DNA of 64,000 nucleotides from Streptomyces pseudovenezuelae (GTDB lineage Bacteria; Actinomycetota; Actinomycetes; Streptomycetales; Streptomycetaceae), in the NCBI RefSeq assembly GCF_029892565.1, contig NZ_JARXVH010000018.1:62001-126000 (forward strand), given 5' to 3'. Shown one piece after another: positions 42,946-51,481 of the stretch; positions within the stretch are counted from its first letter, which is position 1; every line of letters begins with the position of its first letter. The notes beneath the pieces are model-generated. The model saw only the letters and a list, made by a program, of their open reading frames with translations, ran no database searches and was not told the origin of the DNA. The position numbers were made by a program, and so were the translations under genes.

Positions 42946-45420
42946 ATGACCACTCCCGGATTCGGTTTCGGACGCAGCCCCTTCGAGGAATTCGACGAGC
43001 TGATGTCCCGGTACTTCGGCGGCTCGGGCCCGGCGGCGCCGTCGCGTCGGGCGCAGCGCGTCGACATCGGCAGCCTGCTGTCCGAGCGGGCGCGCGAACT
43101 GGTCGCCCAGGCGCGGGACATCGCCGCCGTGGAAGGCAGCGAGGAACTCGACGCCCGGCATCTGCTGGCCGCCGCCACCGAGCAGGAGTCGACCCGCCGG
43201 CTGCTCGCCGAGGCGGGCGCCGATCCCGACCGGCTCCGCGAGCGGCTGTCCGTCGGCGGAGGCGGCGGCGCGAAGACCGAGCCCGCCACGCTCACCCCGG
43301 CGGCCAAGCGGGCGCTGCTCGACGCCTACCAGCTCTCCCGCGCCGAGGACTCCTCGTACATCGGCCCCGAACACCTGCTGCGGGCCCTCGCCGCCAACCC
43401 CGAGTCGGCCGCCGGACAGGCCCTCGCGGGCAGCGGCTGGGAGGGCGGCCGGCGGCCCTCGGGTACGGAGTCCGAGCGCAAGCGGCCCAGCAGTACGCCC
43501 ACGGTCGACGAGTACGGCCGTGACCTCACGGAGGACGCCCGGGCCGGCCGGCTCGACCCCGTGATCGGCCGGGGCGAGGAGGTCGAGCAGACCATCGAGG
43601 TCCTCTCCCGGCGCAGCAAGAACAACCCCGTCCTCATGGGCGACCCCGGCGTCGGCAAGACCGCGATCGTGGAGGGCATCGCCCAGCGCATCGTGTCCGG
43701 CGATGTGCCGAGGACACTGGAGGGCAAGCGGCTGGTGTCGCTGGACCTCGCCGGGATGGTGGCCGGCACCAAGTACCGCGGCGAGTTCGAGGAGCGCCTC
43801 AAGAAGGTCCTCGACGAGGTGAGCGAGCACAGCGACGAACTGGTGCTGTTCCTCGACGAGTTGCACACCGTCGTCGGCGCCGGTGGTGGCGGCGACGGAG
43901 CCATGGACGCGGGCAACATGCTCAAGCCCGCCCTGGCCCGCGGCCAGTTGCACCTCATCGGCGCCACCACCGTCGACGAGTACCGCAAGTACATCGAGAA
44001 GGACTCCGCGCTGGAGCGCCGCTTCGCGCCCATCCTGGTCGGCGAACCGACGGTCGACGACACCATCGAGATCCTGCGCGGCCTGCGCGACCGCTACGAG
44101 GCCCACCACCAGGTCCGGATCACCGACGAGGCGGTCGTCGCGGCGGCCGAACTGTCCGACCGGTACATCACCGCCCGCTTCCTGCCCGACAAGGCCATCG
44201 ACCTGATGGACCAGGCGTCGGCCCGGGTGCGGCTGCGCGCCAAGACCCAGCCCGCCGACACCCGCGACATCGACGACCGGATCGCCGCCCTGAACCGCGA
44301 GAAGGACCAGGCCGTCGCCGACGAGGAGTACGAGCGCGCCAAGGAGGTGCGGGACCGGATCAAGGACGCCGAGGCCGAACGGGCCGGCGCGGAACAGGCC
44401 GAGGAACACGCGCCGAAGGTGACCGCCGAGGACATCGCCGAGGTCGTCTCCCGCACCACCGGCATCCCGGTCGCCCAGCTCACCGAGGAGGAGCGGGCCC
44501 GGCTGATGAGGCTGGAGGAGCACCTCCATGAGCGGGTCGTCGGCCAGGACGAGGCGATCACGGCGGTCGCCCGCGCGGTACGGCGGGCCCGGGCCGGCAT
44601 GAGCGACCCCAACCGCCCGGTCGGCAGCTTCCTCTTCCTCGGCCCCACCGGCGTCGGCAAGACCGAACTGGCCCGCGCGCTCGCCGCCGCGCTCTTCGGT
44701 GACGAGACCCGCATGATCCGCCTCGACATGAGCGAGTTCCAGGAGCGGCACACCGTCTCCCGGCTGGTCGGCGCACCGCCCGGATACGTCGGTCACGAGG
44801 AGGCGGGGCAGCTCACGGAGGCGGTGCGCAGGCAGCCGTACGCCGTGCTGTTGCTCGACGAGGTGGAGAAGGCGCACCCCGACGTCTTCAACACGCTGCT
44901 CCAACTCCTCGACGACGGACGGCTGACGGACTCCCAGGGCCGTACCGTCGACTTCAAGAACACCGTCGTCATCATGACGTCGAACATCGGCGCGGACCGC
45001 ATCCTCGCGGCCGGGGTGGACGACTACGCCAAGGTGCGCGAGACCGTGATGCCGGTCCTGAACCAGCACTTCCGCCCGGAGTTCCTCAACCGCATCGACG
45101 AGATCATCGTCTTCCGCGGCCTCGACCGCACCCAACTGCGCCAGATCGTCGATCTGTTGCTGGAACACACCCGGCGCCGCCTGCACGCCCAGGACGTCAC
45201 CCTGGAAGTCACCGACGAGGCGGCGGACCTCCTCGCGAACATCGGCCACCAACCCGACTTCGGCGCCCGCCCGTTGCGCCGCACCATCCAGCGCGAGGTC
45301 GACGACCGGCTCGCGGACCTGCTGCTGTCGGGCGAGTTGAACGCCGGCGACCGGGCGCGGGTGGACGCGGCGGACGGGGAGCTCAAGGTCAGCGCGGTCC
45401 GGGACCAGGGTGGGTCGTAG
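42946..45420 (+). CDS. ClpC/ClpB-type AAA+ ATPase
   Basis: An 824-aa Hsp100 chaperone with an N-terminal double Clp-N domain (about 40-160), AAA-1 with GDPGVGKTAIVEG, a short middle region with a UVR-like coil (NREKDQAVADEEYERAKEVRDRI) and AAA-2 with GPTGVGKTELARAL. Sensor and Arg-finger segments such as RFLPDKAIDLMDQA and HFRPEFLNRIDE are intact. The short middle region is ClpC-like, but the segment after IMTSNIGADRI lacks the Leu/Val-Gly-Phe loop that docks ClpP in ClpC, so it may work as a disaggregase without ClpP. ATG 42946 has GGAAGG upstream. The 3' end overlaps the convergent gene by 32 bases. Confidence 0.9.
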   Translation: MTTPGFGFGRSPFEEFDELMSRYFGGSGPAAPSRRAQRVDIGSLLSERARELVAQARDIAAVEGSEELDARHLLAAATEQESTRRLLAEAGADPDRLRERLSVGGGGGAKTEPATLTPAAKRALLDAYQLSRAEDSSYIGPEHLLRALAANPESAAGQALAGSGWEGGRRPSGTESERKRPSSTPTVDEYGRDLTEDARAGRLDPVIGRGEEVEQTIEVLSRRSKNNPVLMGDPGVGKTAIVEGIAQRIVSGDVPRTLEGKRLVSLDLAGMVAGTKYRGEFEERLKKVLDEVSEHSDELVLFLDELHTVVGAGGGGDGAMDAGNMLKPALARGQLHLIGATTVDEYRKYIEKDSALERRFAPILVGEPTVDDTIEILRGLRDRYEAHHQVRITDEAVVAAAELSDRYITARFLPDKAIDLMDQASARVRLRAKTQPADTRDIDDRIAALNREKDQAVADEEYERAKEVRDRIKDAEAERAGAEQAEEHAPKVTAEDIAEVVSRTTGIPVAQLTEEERARLMRLEEHLHERVVGQDEAITAVARAVRRARAGMSDPNRPVGSFLFLGPTGVGKTELARALAAALFGDETRMIRLDMSEFQERHTVSRLVGAPPGYVGHEEAGQLTEAVRRQPYAVLLLDEVEKAHPDVFNTLLQLLDDGRLTDSQGRTVDFKNTVVIMTSNIGADRILAAGVDDYAKVRETVMPVLNQHFRPEFLNRIDEIIVFRGLDRTQLRQIVDLLLEHTRRRLHAQDVTLEVTDEAADLLANIGHQPDFGARPLRRTIQREVDDRLADLLLSGELNAGDRARVDAADGELKVSAVRDQGGS

Positions 45421-46459
45421 ACGGCCGACCGGGCGAGTCCTGGACGACCTTGTGCGCGATCAGGCTGTGCGCACAGTCCAGCACCGCCTCCCGAGCGGGG
45501 CGCGGCTCCCAGCCCAGGAGCGTGCGGGCTTTCTCGGTGCTGTGCCGGTTGCGGCGGCCCAGGGCCGGGGTGATCTCGCGGAGCGACGGGTCCCGGAAGC
45601 GTGCCACCAGACGGACGACGAAGTCGGGGACCTGCCGGGTGGAGACCCGGCTCCCCTGCTCGCCGAGGCCGTCGTGCAGGGTGCGCGCCATGTCCGCCAT
45701 CCACACGAACTCCCCGGTGGCGAGGAAGCGTTGACCCGCTGCCGCCGGTGACGTCATCGCCCGGATGTGTACGTCGACGAGGTCGCGGACGTCCACCACC
45801 TCCAGTCCGATCCGCGGGACGCCCCTCATCTCGCCGGAGAGCATGCGCGCGACGATGCCGACGGAGCCGAGGTTGTCCGACGTCAGGATCGGCCCGAACA
45901 CGGCGCCGGGAAGCACGGTGGTCAGCTCGGTCGGACCGTCGTAGGTCTCCATGAAGCCCCAGGCGGCACGCTCGGCGAGGGTCTTCGAACGGCGGTAGGG
46001 GATGAGCGTCGGGTCTTCAGGGTCGGTCCACAGTGTCTCGTCGGTGACGCCTTCGGTGGCGTACGAGGACGGGCTCGCGGCGTTCGCCGCCGACGTCATC
46101 ACCACGCGCCGTACGCCGGCCGCGGTCGCCGCGCGCAGGACCCGCAGCGCGCCGTCGCGGGCGGGGCCGATGAGGGCGGCGGGGTCGTCGGAGGTGGCGC
46201 CGAGCGGTGAGGCGACGTGAAGGACGTGGTCCACGCCCTTCAGGGCCGTGTCCCAGCCCTCGTCCGCCGTGAGGTCGGCGACCGCGAAACTCAGCCGGCC
46301 CGCCGGGTCGACGGCGGTCGACACCGCCTCGGTGACGGACTTCTCGCGCTCCGGGGAGCGCACGGTGGTCCGTACGTGGTAGCCGCGCCGCAGCAGCTCG
46401 GCGACGCACCAGCCGGCGATGTAACCGCTGCCCCCGGTGACCAGAACGAGCTCGGGCAT
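45389..46459 (-). CDS. NAD(P)-dependent epimerase/aldehyde reductase (extended SDR)
   Basis: A 356-aa extended short-chain dehydrogenase of the dihydroflavonol-4-reductase/aldehyde reductase type. The cofactor motif is LVTGGSGYIAGW (T-G-x2-G-x2-G). The catalytic Tyr-x3-Lys is YRRSK, with VVMTSAANAA supplying the Ser region. Substrate is unknown. ATG 46459 is the family start. The C-terminal 10 codons overlap the 3' end of the Clp gene, convergently. It is divergent from a TetR gene, and two near-identical palindromes in the gap strongly suggest TetR control. Confidence 0.88.
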   Translation of the reverse strand: MPELVLVTGGSGYIAGWCVAELLRRGYHVRTTVRSPEREKSVTEAVSTAVDPAGRLSFAVADLTADEGWDTALKGVDHVLHVASPLGATSDDPAALIGPARDGALRVLRAATAAGVRRVVMTSAANAASPSSYATEGVTDETLWTDPEDPTLIPYRRSKTLAERAAWGFMETYDGPTELTTVLPGAVFGPILTSDNLGSVGIVARMLSGEMRGVPRIGLEVVDVRDLVDVHIRAMTSPAAAGQRFLATGEFVWMADMARTLHDGLGEQGSRVSTRQVPDFVVRLVARFRDPSLREITPALGRRNRHSTEKARTLLGWEPRPAREAVLDCAHSLIAHKVVQDSPGRPSTTHPGPGPR

Positions 46460-46499
46460 GACTGTCCTCCACGGCTTGGGATGTGCTGTGCCAGAATGA

Positions 46500-46548
46500 A
46501 GCGGAGGCCCCTCCGCTACGACTGCAACGTACCGGAGACCCCTCCGCT
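46500..46548. promoter_or_regulatory. two TetR-type operators between the reductase and tetR genes
   Basis: AGCGGAGGCCCCTCCGCT (46500-46517) is a perfect palindrome with a two-base centre. A second copy at 46531-46548 differs at two of 18 positions. The spacing is 31 bases, three helical turns. They lie between the divergent starts at 46459 and 46594. Confidence 0.8.
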
Positions 46549-46593
46549 TAGCAATGCGAGCCGACATCCGAGCCGATTGGACACCACGTACCC

Positions 46594-47154
46594 GTGACCC
46601 CGCCGCCCGCGAAACCGACCCGCAGAGACGCGCTCGACAACCGGGAGCGGATCCTCACGGTCGCCCGCCAGACGCTCGGTACCTCCGGCTCCGCGTCCCT
46701 CTCGGCGATCGCCAGGCAGGCCGGCGTCGGCATCGGCACGCTCTACCGCCACTTCCCGACCCGCGAGGCGCTGGTCCTGGAGCTGTACCGGCACGACATC
46801 CAGTACCTGATGGACCGCGCCCCCGCGCTGCTGACGGAGCACGAGCCCCTGGTCGCCCTCCGCCGCTGGTTCGACGAGGTCGCGCACTACGGCCGGCTCA
46901 AGTTCGGGGTCTCGGAGGTCATCCACGCGGCGACCAATGGCGGCCTCGACGACGAGTACTACGAGCCCTTCGTCCACGCCATCGGCGTCCTGTTGGACGC
47001 GGGCGCCGCCGACGGCTCCCTCAAGTCCGGGCTCGACCCGGAGGACGTGCTGCTCCAGCTCAGCGTGCTGTGGCGGATCGACCCCGCACGCGACGGCGCC
47101 GAGGAGCGGGCGGCACGGATCCTCGCCCTGATAGTCGACGGCCTCAAGGCCTGA
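46594..47154 (+). CDS. TetR-family transcriptional regulator
   Basis: A 186-aa regulator. The DNA-binding domain reads RRDALDNRERILTVARQTLG, then ASLSAIARQAGVGIGTLYRHFPTREALVLELYRHDI. The C-terminal region resembles the SbtR/TetR_C_33-like group with LRRWFDEVAHYGRLKFG. GTG 46594 is the likely start, with no clear ribosome site. It is divergent from the reductase gene and presumably binds the two palindromes at 46500-46548. Confidence 0.9.
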   Translation: MTPPPAKPTRRDALDNRERILTVARQTLGTSGSASLSAIARQAGVGIGTLYRHFPTREALVLELYRHDIQYLMDRAPALLTEHEPLVALRRWFDEVAHYGRLKFGVSEVIHAATNGGLDDEYYEPFVHAIGVLLDAGAADGSLKSGLDPEDVLLQLSVLWRIDPARDGAEERAARILALIVDGLKA

Positions 47155-47173
47155 GCGCCCGGCCGGTGAGTTC

Positions 47174-48172
47174 TCAGCCGCCGAAGACTCGACCGAGCCT
47201 GTGGTACGAGTCCACCAGCGCCGCTCGGTCGTAGGTGCTGGTCGTGACGAGCACCTCGTCCGCCCCCGTCTCCTTCAGCACCGTCTCCAGCTCGTGGGCC
47301 ACCTGCTCCTCGGTACCGGCGATATGGCCGGCGAGCCCGGCCTCGTAGAACCCGCGTTCCTTCGCGGTCATGGCGAGGCTCTCGACCCGCTCGGCGGGCG
47401 GCAGCGGCGGGAAGGTGCCGTGGGTGCGGGAGTACGCCATCGACCAGGCCTCCGGGACCAGCAGGCGGCGTGCCTCCTCGGGGGTGGCGGCGACGGCGAT
47501 CGTGCCGGAGATGACGACGTACGGCTCGGGCGCCCAGGGGGAGGGTCGGAACGAGCCGCGGTAGTGGTCGATGCCGCGCTGCATCTTCTCCCGGCCGCGC
47601 AGGTCGCCGATCACCATCGGCAGCCCCGCGCGGGCGGCGATCTCGGCGCCCTCGCCCATCGCGAGTACGAAGGGCGACACGGTCAGGCCCTCGGACGGGC
47701 GGGCGTGGACGCCGGTGGGTGACGTACCGCCGAACCACCCGAGCAGCTCGTCGAGTTGACCGGCGAAGTCCTCCGCGTCCCCCTTGTCGCGCCCAAGTGC
47801 CTTGCGTACGCCGTCGGTGAAGCCCACCGACCGGCCGAGCCCCATGTCGACCCGCCCCGGGAAGAGTGACTCCAGCACCCCGAACTGCTCGGCCACGATC
47901 AGGGGTTGATGATTCGGCAGCATCACGCCGCCGGTGCCCACCCGGATGCTCCGCGTGGCCCCCGCGACGGCGGCCGCCAGCACGGTCGGCGCCGACCCGG
48001 CGACCCCGGGCACGCCGTGATGCTCGGACACCCAGAACCGGTGGTACCCGAACGCCTCGACCTCCCGAGCCAGCGCCACGGTGTCCCGCAGCGCCTCCCC
48101 GTCCCGGTGCCCCTCGCGGGTGCGGGACCGGTCGAGGACGGAGAACCGTACGCCTTCGAATGCAGAGGTCAC
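47174..48172 (-). CDS. LLM-class flavin-dependent oxidoreductase
   Basis: A 332-aa luciferase-like monooxygenase-family enzyme. It shows the family opening FSVLDRSRTREG, the EAFGYHRFWVSEHHG segment, IRVGTGGVMLPNHQPLIVAEQF, LFPGRVDMGLGRSVGF and the C-terminal GTEEQVAHELETVLKETGADEVLVTTSTYD. It binds reduced FMN or F420; the substrate is unknown. GTG 48172 is the family start. It is the third gene of a likely operon with a [2Fe-2S] protein and a YciI-like protein (49179 down to 47174). Confidence 0.9.
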   Translation of the reverse strand: MTSAFEGVRFSVLDRSRTREGHRDGEALRDTVALAREVEAFGYHRFWVSEHHGVPGVAGSAPTVLAAAVAGATRSIRVGTGGVMLPNHQPLIVAEQFGVLESLFPGRVDMGLGRSVGFTDGVRKALGRDKGDAEDFAGQLDELLGWFGGTSPTGVHARPSEGLTVSPFVLAMGEGAEIAARAGLPMVIGDLRGREKMQRGIDHYRGSFRPSPWAPEPYVVISGTIAVAATPEEARRLLVPEAWSMAYSRTHGTFPPLPPAERVESLAMTAKERGFYEAGLAGHIAGTEEQVAHELETVLKETGADEVLVTTSTYDRAALVDSYHRLGRVFGG

Positions 48173-48218
48173 ATGGTGTTCAACGCCCTGGGCGCCAGGG
48201 GATTCCCGCGCGTGCGGC

Positions 48219-48623
48219 TCATCGTCGTCCCGTACGCGCGCGTGCTCCCCGAGGCGGCCGGATGAACTGCAGCTCAAGCGTGACCGGCGGCTCGGCCAGG
48301 CCCGGCCCGCCCGCCGCCGCCCAGCCCACGATCTCCTCCGTGCAGTCGTCGTCCATCGCGAAGCCGACCCAGGTGGCCCGCCCGCCGGCCCGGCGCCCCA
48401 CCGCCGACGGCTGGACGACGATGACGTTCGCCTGGTCACAGGGGCCGAGACAGTCGGTCGTACGCACCTGGAAACCGTGCTCGGCAGCGGCCGCGCGCAG
48501 CCGGTCCAACTGCCCGACGTGATCGGTGCCGGGATGCTTGCGAGGGTCGCCGCAGCAACACCCCCGGCACGCGACGAGCGTGCAGGGGCGCTGTCGGGCG
48601 CCGCCGATCAGAGCATGATCCAT
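48219..48623 (-). CDS. (2Fe-2S) ferredoxin domain protein (thioredoxin-like type)
   Basis: A 134-aa small redox protein. An N-terminal Cys cluster (LVACRGCCCGD) and a second conserved pair in TTDCLGPCDQANVIVV match the thioredoxin-like [2Fe-2S] ferredoxin pattern, with PCTLVACRG starting the fold. It probably passes electrons to a partner, possibly the flavoenzyme encoded 47 bases downstream. ATG 48623 is one base from the upstream stop, implying coupling with the YciI-like gene. The last 15 residues are Arg-rich. Confidence 0.85.
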   Translation of the reverse strand: MDHALIGGARQRPCTLVACRGCCCGDPRKHPGTDHVGQLDRLRAAAAEHGFQVRTTDCLGPCDQANVIVVQPSAVGRRAGGRATWVGFAMDDDCTEEIVGWAAAGGPGLAEPPVTLELQFIRPPRGARARTGRR

Positions 48624-48624
48624 T

Positions 48625-49179
48625 CTACGAACGCCCTCCGCGGCTCCAGCGCTGCGCGGTGAGAGCCACAGGTCCGCCCGTGAGGCGGTCCGCGAAGGGC
48701 TGGACGAGGCCGGGTGCCTCGTCCGGGAGGGCCCTCACGGTCGCCACCACACCGGTGGTGCGGGATCCGTCGTCGTCCACGAGGAGGAGCAGGGAGGACA
48801 GCCGGTCGTCCTGGAGGCGCGGGTCGGTGTCGTCGGCGGTGCGGGGGAGCGGGGGCCACCGGGCCGTGACCAGGGAGTGCGGGATGTCGGGGTCGGCCAC
48901 TTCCCGAAGCAGTACGACCGCTCGGACGGCCGTGAACTCCTCGTACAGGCCCGCCTGCCAGAACGGCTCCTGCGTCGCGAACCGTTCCGCGCTCGCGCGG
49001 TCGTCCATGTCGACGACATGGATGCTCCCGGTGTGTTCGGAGCCGTCCGCGGACAGGGTGGGCCCGCGGAGTACGAGCCGGTCGGCGAAGCGGTCCATGT
49101 ACGACCAGTGCGCCTCGCCGAGTCTGTCCAACTCGGCGCCGACCTCGGGCTTGTCCTGAGAGCGAACGTAGAAGACCAT
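48625..49179 (-). CDS. YciI-family protein with C-terminal extension
   Basis: A 184-aa protein. Residues 1-95 match YciI: MVFYVRSQDKP, AHWSYMDRFADRLVLRGPTLSADG, TGSIHVVDMDDRASAERFATQEPFWQAGLYEEF. The conserved YciI His (AHWSYM) and Asp (VVDMDD) are present. The following 90 residues, with LRREVADPDIPHSL-like and LLLLVDDDGSR segments, have no clear family and may be a lineage-specific domain. YciI proteins are small hydrolase- or binding-type enzymes of largely unknown role. First gene of the YciI-[2Fe-2S]-LLM operon. Confidence 0.8.
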   Translation of the reverse strand: MVFYVRSQDKPEVGAELDRLGEAHWSYMDRFADRLVLRGPTLSADGSEHTGSIHVVDMDDRASAERFATQEPFWQAGLYEEFTAVRAVVLLREVADPDIPHSLVTARWPPLPRTADDTDPRLQDDRLSSLLLLVDDDGSRTTGVVATVRALPDEAPGLVQPFADRLTGGPVALTAQRWSRGGRS

Positions 49180-49217
49180 GCCCAGACCGTACCGACACCG
49201 CTCGCGCCCTGGCTGTC

Positions 49218-49223
49218 TAGGGT
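49218..49223 (+). promoter_or_regulatory. -10 box for a leaderless HAD gene
   Basis: TAGGGT lies six bases before GTG 49230, so the mRNA probably starts at the start codon. There is no ribosome site in the short gap. Confidence 0.45.
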
Positions 49224-49229
49224 GATCAC

Positions 49230-49721
49230 GTGACCGACAGCAGCGGACGGCCCCTCGCCGTGTTCGACGTGGACAACACCCTTGCCGATACGGCTCATCG
49301 GCAGCGCTTCCTGGAACGGAGCCCGCGGGACTGGGACGCGTTCTTCGCCGCCGCGCCGCACGATCCGCCGATCCCGGAGGGCATCGCGCTGGCGCTGGCG
49401 AGCGCCGAGGAGTGCGAGGTCGTCTATCTGACCGGGCGGCCCGAGCGCTGCCGGCGCGACACGCTCGCCTGGCTCACCGCGCACGGGCTGCCCGAAGGGC
49501 CGGTCCACATGCGGCGCAACGACGACCGCAGGCCGGCTCGCCGCACCAAGCTGGAGGTGCTGCGCCGGCTCGCCCGCACCCGGGAGGTCCAAGTGCTCGT
49601 CGACGACGACGAGTTGGTGTGCGAGGAGGCCCGGCGCGCCGGCTTCACGGTCGTACGCGCCCACTGGACCGCCCCCTCCGACGCCCTGAACGCGGCGCAG
49701 GAGAGGGACGGGCGGACCTGA
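49230..49721 (+). CDS. HAD-superfamily phosphatase
   Basis: A 163-aa HAD-fold protein, probably a small phosphatase of the polynucleotide-kinase 3'-phosphatase or acid-phosphatase-like branch. Motif I is AVFDVDNTLADT (nucleophile Asp and second Asp), motif II is VYLTGRPERC, the Lys/Arg of motif III is in RRTKLEVLRRL and motif IV is VLVDDDELVCEEARRAG. No cap domain is present. GTG 49230 is divergent from the YciI-like gene. Substrate unknown. Confidence 0.87.
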   Translation: MTDSSGRPLAVFDVDNTLADTAHRQRFLERSPRDWDAFFAAAPHDPPIPEGIALALASAEECEVVYLTGRPERCRRDTLAWLTAHGLPEGPVHMRRNDDRRPARRTKLEVLRRLARTREVQVLVDDDELVCEEARRAGFTVVRAHWTAPSDALNAAQERDGRT

Positions 49722-49744
49722 GTCGCGGATGAGGGGGAGTGGCC

Positions 49745-49960
49745 TCAGTCCGACTCGTCCAGGCGGAAGCCGACCTTGAGGCCCACCTGCCAGTGCGCGA
49801 TGTCCCCGTCCTCGATCTGGCCGCGCACCTGCGTCACCTCGAACCAGTCGAGGTTGCGCAGGGTCTGTGAGGCACGGCCGACGCCGTTGCGAATGGCCTG
49901 ATCGATCCCCTCGTGCGAGGTCCCGACGATCTCCGTGACCCGGTAGGTGTGATTCGACAT
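49745..49960 (-). CDS. dodecin flavin-binding protein
   Basis: A 71-aa protein with the full dodecin pattern: YRVTEIVGTSHEGIDQAIRNG, then LRNLDWFEVTQVRG with the flavin-stacking Trp, and HWQVGLKVGFRLD. It forms a hollow dodecamer storing FMN or riboflavin derivatives and protects the cell from free flavin. GGAGAGGAG is a strong ribosome site. Its neighbour operon encodes a flavin enzyme, a plausible but unproven link. Confidence 0.95.
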   Translation of the reverse strand: MSNHTYRVTEIVGTSHEGIDQAIRNGVGRASQTLRNLDWFEVTQVRGQIEDGDIAHWQVGLKVGFRLDESD

Positions 49961-50090
49961 GCGGGTGCTCCTCTCCGTGCGTCCGTGGTGAACGGAACGT
50001 CACGTGTGTCACGCGTCACTCCACCGTGCCCCAAGCTGCGGCGGAGCGCGAGACGTCCGGGCGGTCGAACCGATACCTCTTGACGTCCGC

Positions 50091-50106
50091 ATTGGTCCAT
50101 ACCAAA
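50091..50106. promoter_or_regulatory. DasR/GntR-like operator upstream of the sugar-binding protein gene
   Basis: ATTGGTCCATACCAAA contains TTGGT and ACCAA arms across a four-base centre and resembles the dre consensus ACTGGTCTAGACCAGT (11 of 16 positions). It lies about 97 bases before the start, next to a TTGACG -35-like hexamer at 50080-50085. Confidence 0.5.
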
Positions 50107-50202
50107 CTCCAGCACACCCGTACGAGCCCTGCGCTCGTCCCCCCACGTCGGGCCCGTTCCCCTGTCCCCAGACAGTTGTCGCCAGACAGAACAGGACCCC
50201 TC

Positions 50203-51459
50203 GTGAGACGCCGCAGCCTGCTCGCCCTCGCTCCAGTCGGTCTCGTCAGCGCCTGCGGAGCCATGCCGGGCAGCGGCAGCGGTCGGCGCACGGTCAAGGT
50301 CTGGCTGATGAAGGACAGCGCCTCGACGGACTTCGTGCGCGACTTCACCGCCGCGTTCGAACGCGACCACGACGACCTCCGGCTCGACATCCGCATCCAG
50401 GAGTGGACCGGCATCGGCGACAAGGTGCAGGCCGCCCTCGACAAGGACACCGGCGACGGACCCGACGTCATCGAGGTCGGCAACACCCAGGTCTCGCAGT
50501 ACGTGGAGCGCGACCGGCTGCTGGACCTGACGCTGGAGTCGAGACTGCACTGGGGGAGCCGCGACTGGCTGCCCGGCCTCGCCGAACCGGGGCAGTTCAT
50601 CGGCCACCAGTACGGGATCCCCTGGTACGCCGCCAACCGCGTCGTCATCTACCGCAAGGACCTGTTCCAACGGGCGGGCGTCAAGGCCCCGCCCCGCACC
50701 CGCGACGAGTGGCTCGACCTCACCGAGCGGCTCAACTCCGGTGGGAACCAAGGCATTTACCTGGCCGGACAGGACTGGTACACACTCGCCGGCTTCATCT
50801 GGGAGGAGGGCGGCGGCCTCGCGGACGACGGGGGCGGCGGTGGCTGGCGGGGAACGCTGGACACCCCGGCGGCCCTGCGCGGGATGGACTTCTACCGGCG
50901 GCTGCAGGCGCTCGGCGAGGGGCCGGTCGACGCCGACGAGGAACACCCGCCGCAGGCGGGCGAGTTCGCGAAGGGCCGGGTCGCGCAGATCGTGGCCGTC
51001 CCCGGGCTCGCCCGGACCGTGGTCCAGCAGAACCCGGAACTGGAGGGCAAGCTGGGCTTCTTCGCCGTGCCCGGCAAGACGGCCGGCCGACCCGGCGCCG
51101 TTTTCACCGGCGGCTCCGACCTCGTCGTACCGAACAACACCCACGACCAGGACGGCGCCGTCGCCGTCGTCGCGGCGCTCGCCGGTGCCCGGTGGAACAC
51201 CCGGCTGGCCAAGGCGATGAACTACGTGCCCAACAAGAAGTCCCTCGCCAAGGACGTCGCCGACGAGGAGGGGGTCGCCGCCATGGCGGCCGGAGCCGCG
51301 CGGGGGCGGGCGACCCCCAGTACGCCTCAGTGGGGTGCCGTCGAGGCGGACAACCCGATCAAGGCGTACATGACCAAGGTGCTCGGCGGGGCCGACCCGG
51401 CCACGGAGGCCAAGCGGGCGTCCCGGCGGATCACCGAGGCGCTCAACACCCTGGACTGA
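50203..51459 (+). CDS. orphan extracellular sugar-binding lipoprotein
   Basis: A 418-aa ABC solute-binding protein of the carbohydrate type. The short signal RRRSLLALAPVGLVSACG ends in the lipobox VSAC. The body contains VKVWLMKDSAS, DKVQAALDKDTGDGPDVIEVGNTQ, GIPWYAANRVVIYRKDLF and MNYVPNKKSLAKD, all typical. No permease or ATPase gene adjoins, so it either serves a remote importer or a sensing role. GTG 50203 has ACAGGA upstream. A DasR-like operator suggests control by amino-sugar or other GntR signals. Confidence 0.9.
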   Translation: MRRRSLLALAPVGLVSACGAMPGSGSGRRTVKVWLMKDSASTDFVRDFTAAFERDHDDLRLDIRIQEWTGIGDKVQAALDKDTGDGPDVIEVGNTQVSQYVERDRLLDLTLESRLHWGSRDWLPGLAEPGQFIGHQYGIPWYAANRVVIYRKDLFQRAGVKAPPRTRDEWLDLTERLNSGGNQGIYLAGQDWYTLAGFIWEEGGGLADDGGGGGWRGTLDTPAALRGMDFYRRLQALGEGPVDADEEHPPQAGEFAKGRVAQIVAVPGLARTVVQQNPELEGKLGFFAVPGKTAGRPGAVFTGGSDLVVPNNTHDQDGAVAVVAALAGARWNTRLAKAMNYVPNKKSLAKDVADEEGVAAMAAGAARGRATPSTPQWGAVEADNPIKAYMTKVLGGADPATEAKRASRRITEALNTLD

Positions 51460-51481
51460 CTGGACACTTGGGACCGACCGG

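Noticed and set aside
42694..45252. 852-codon minus-strand open frame opposite the Clp ATPase
   Set aside because: A shadow frame; the plus-strand protein carries both AAA+ modules.
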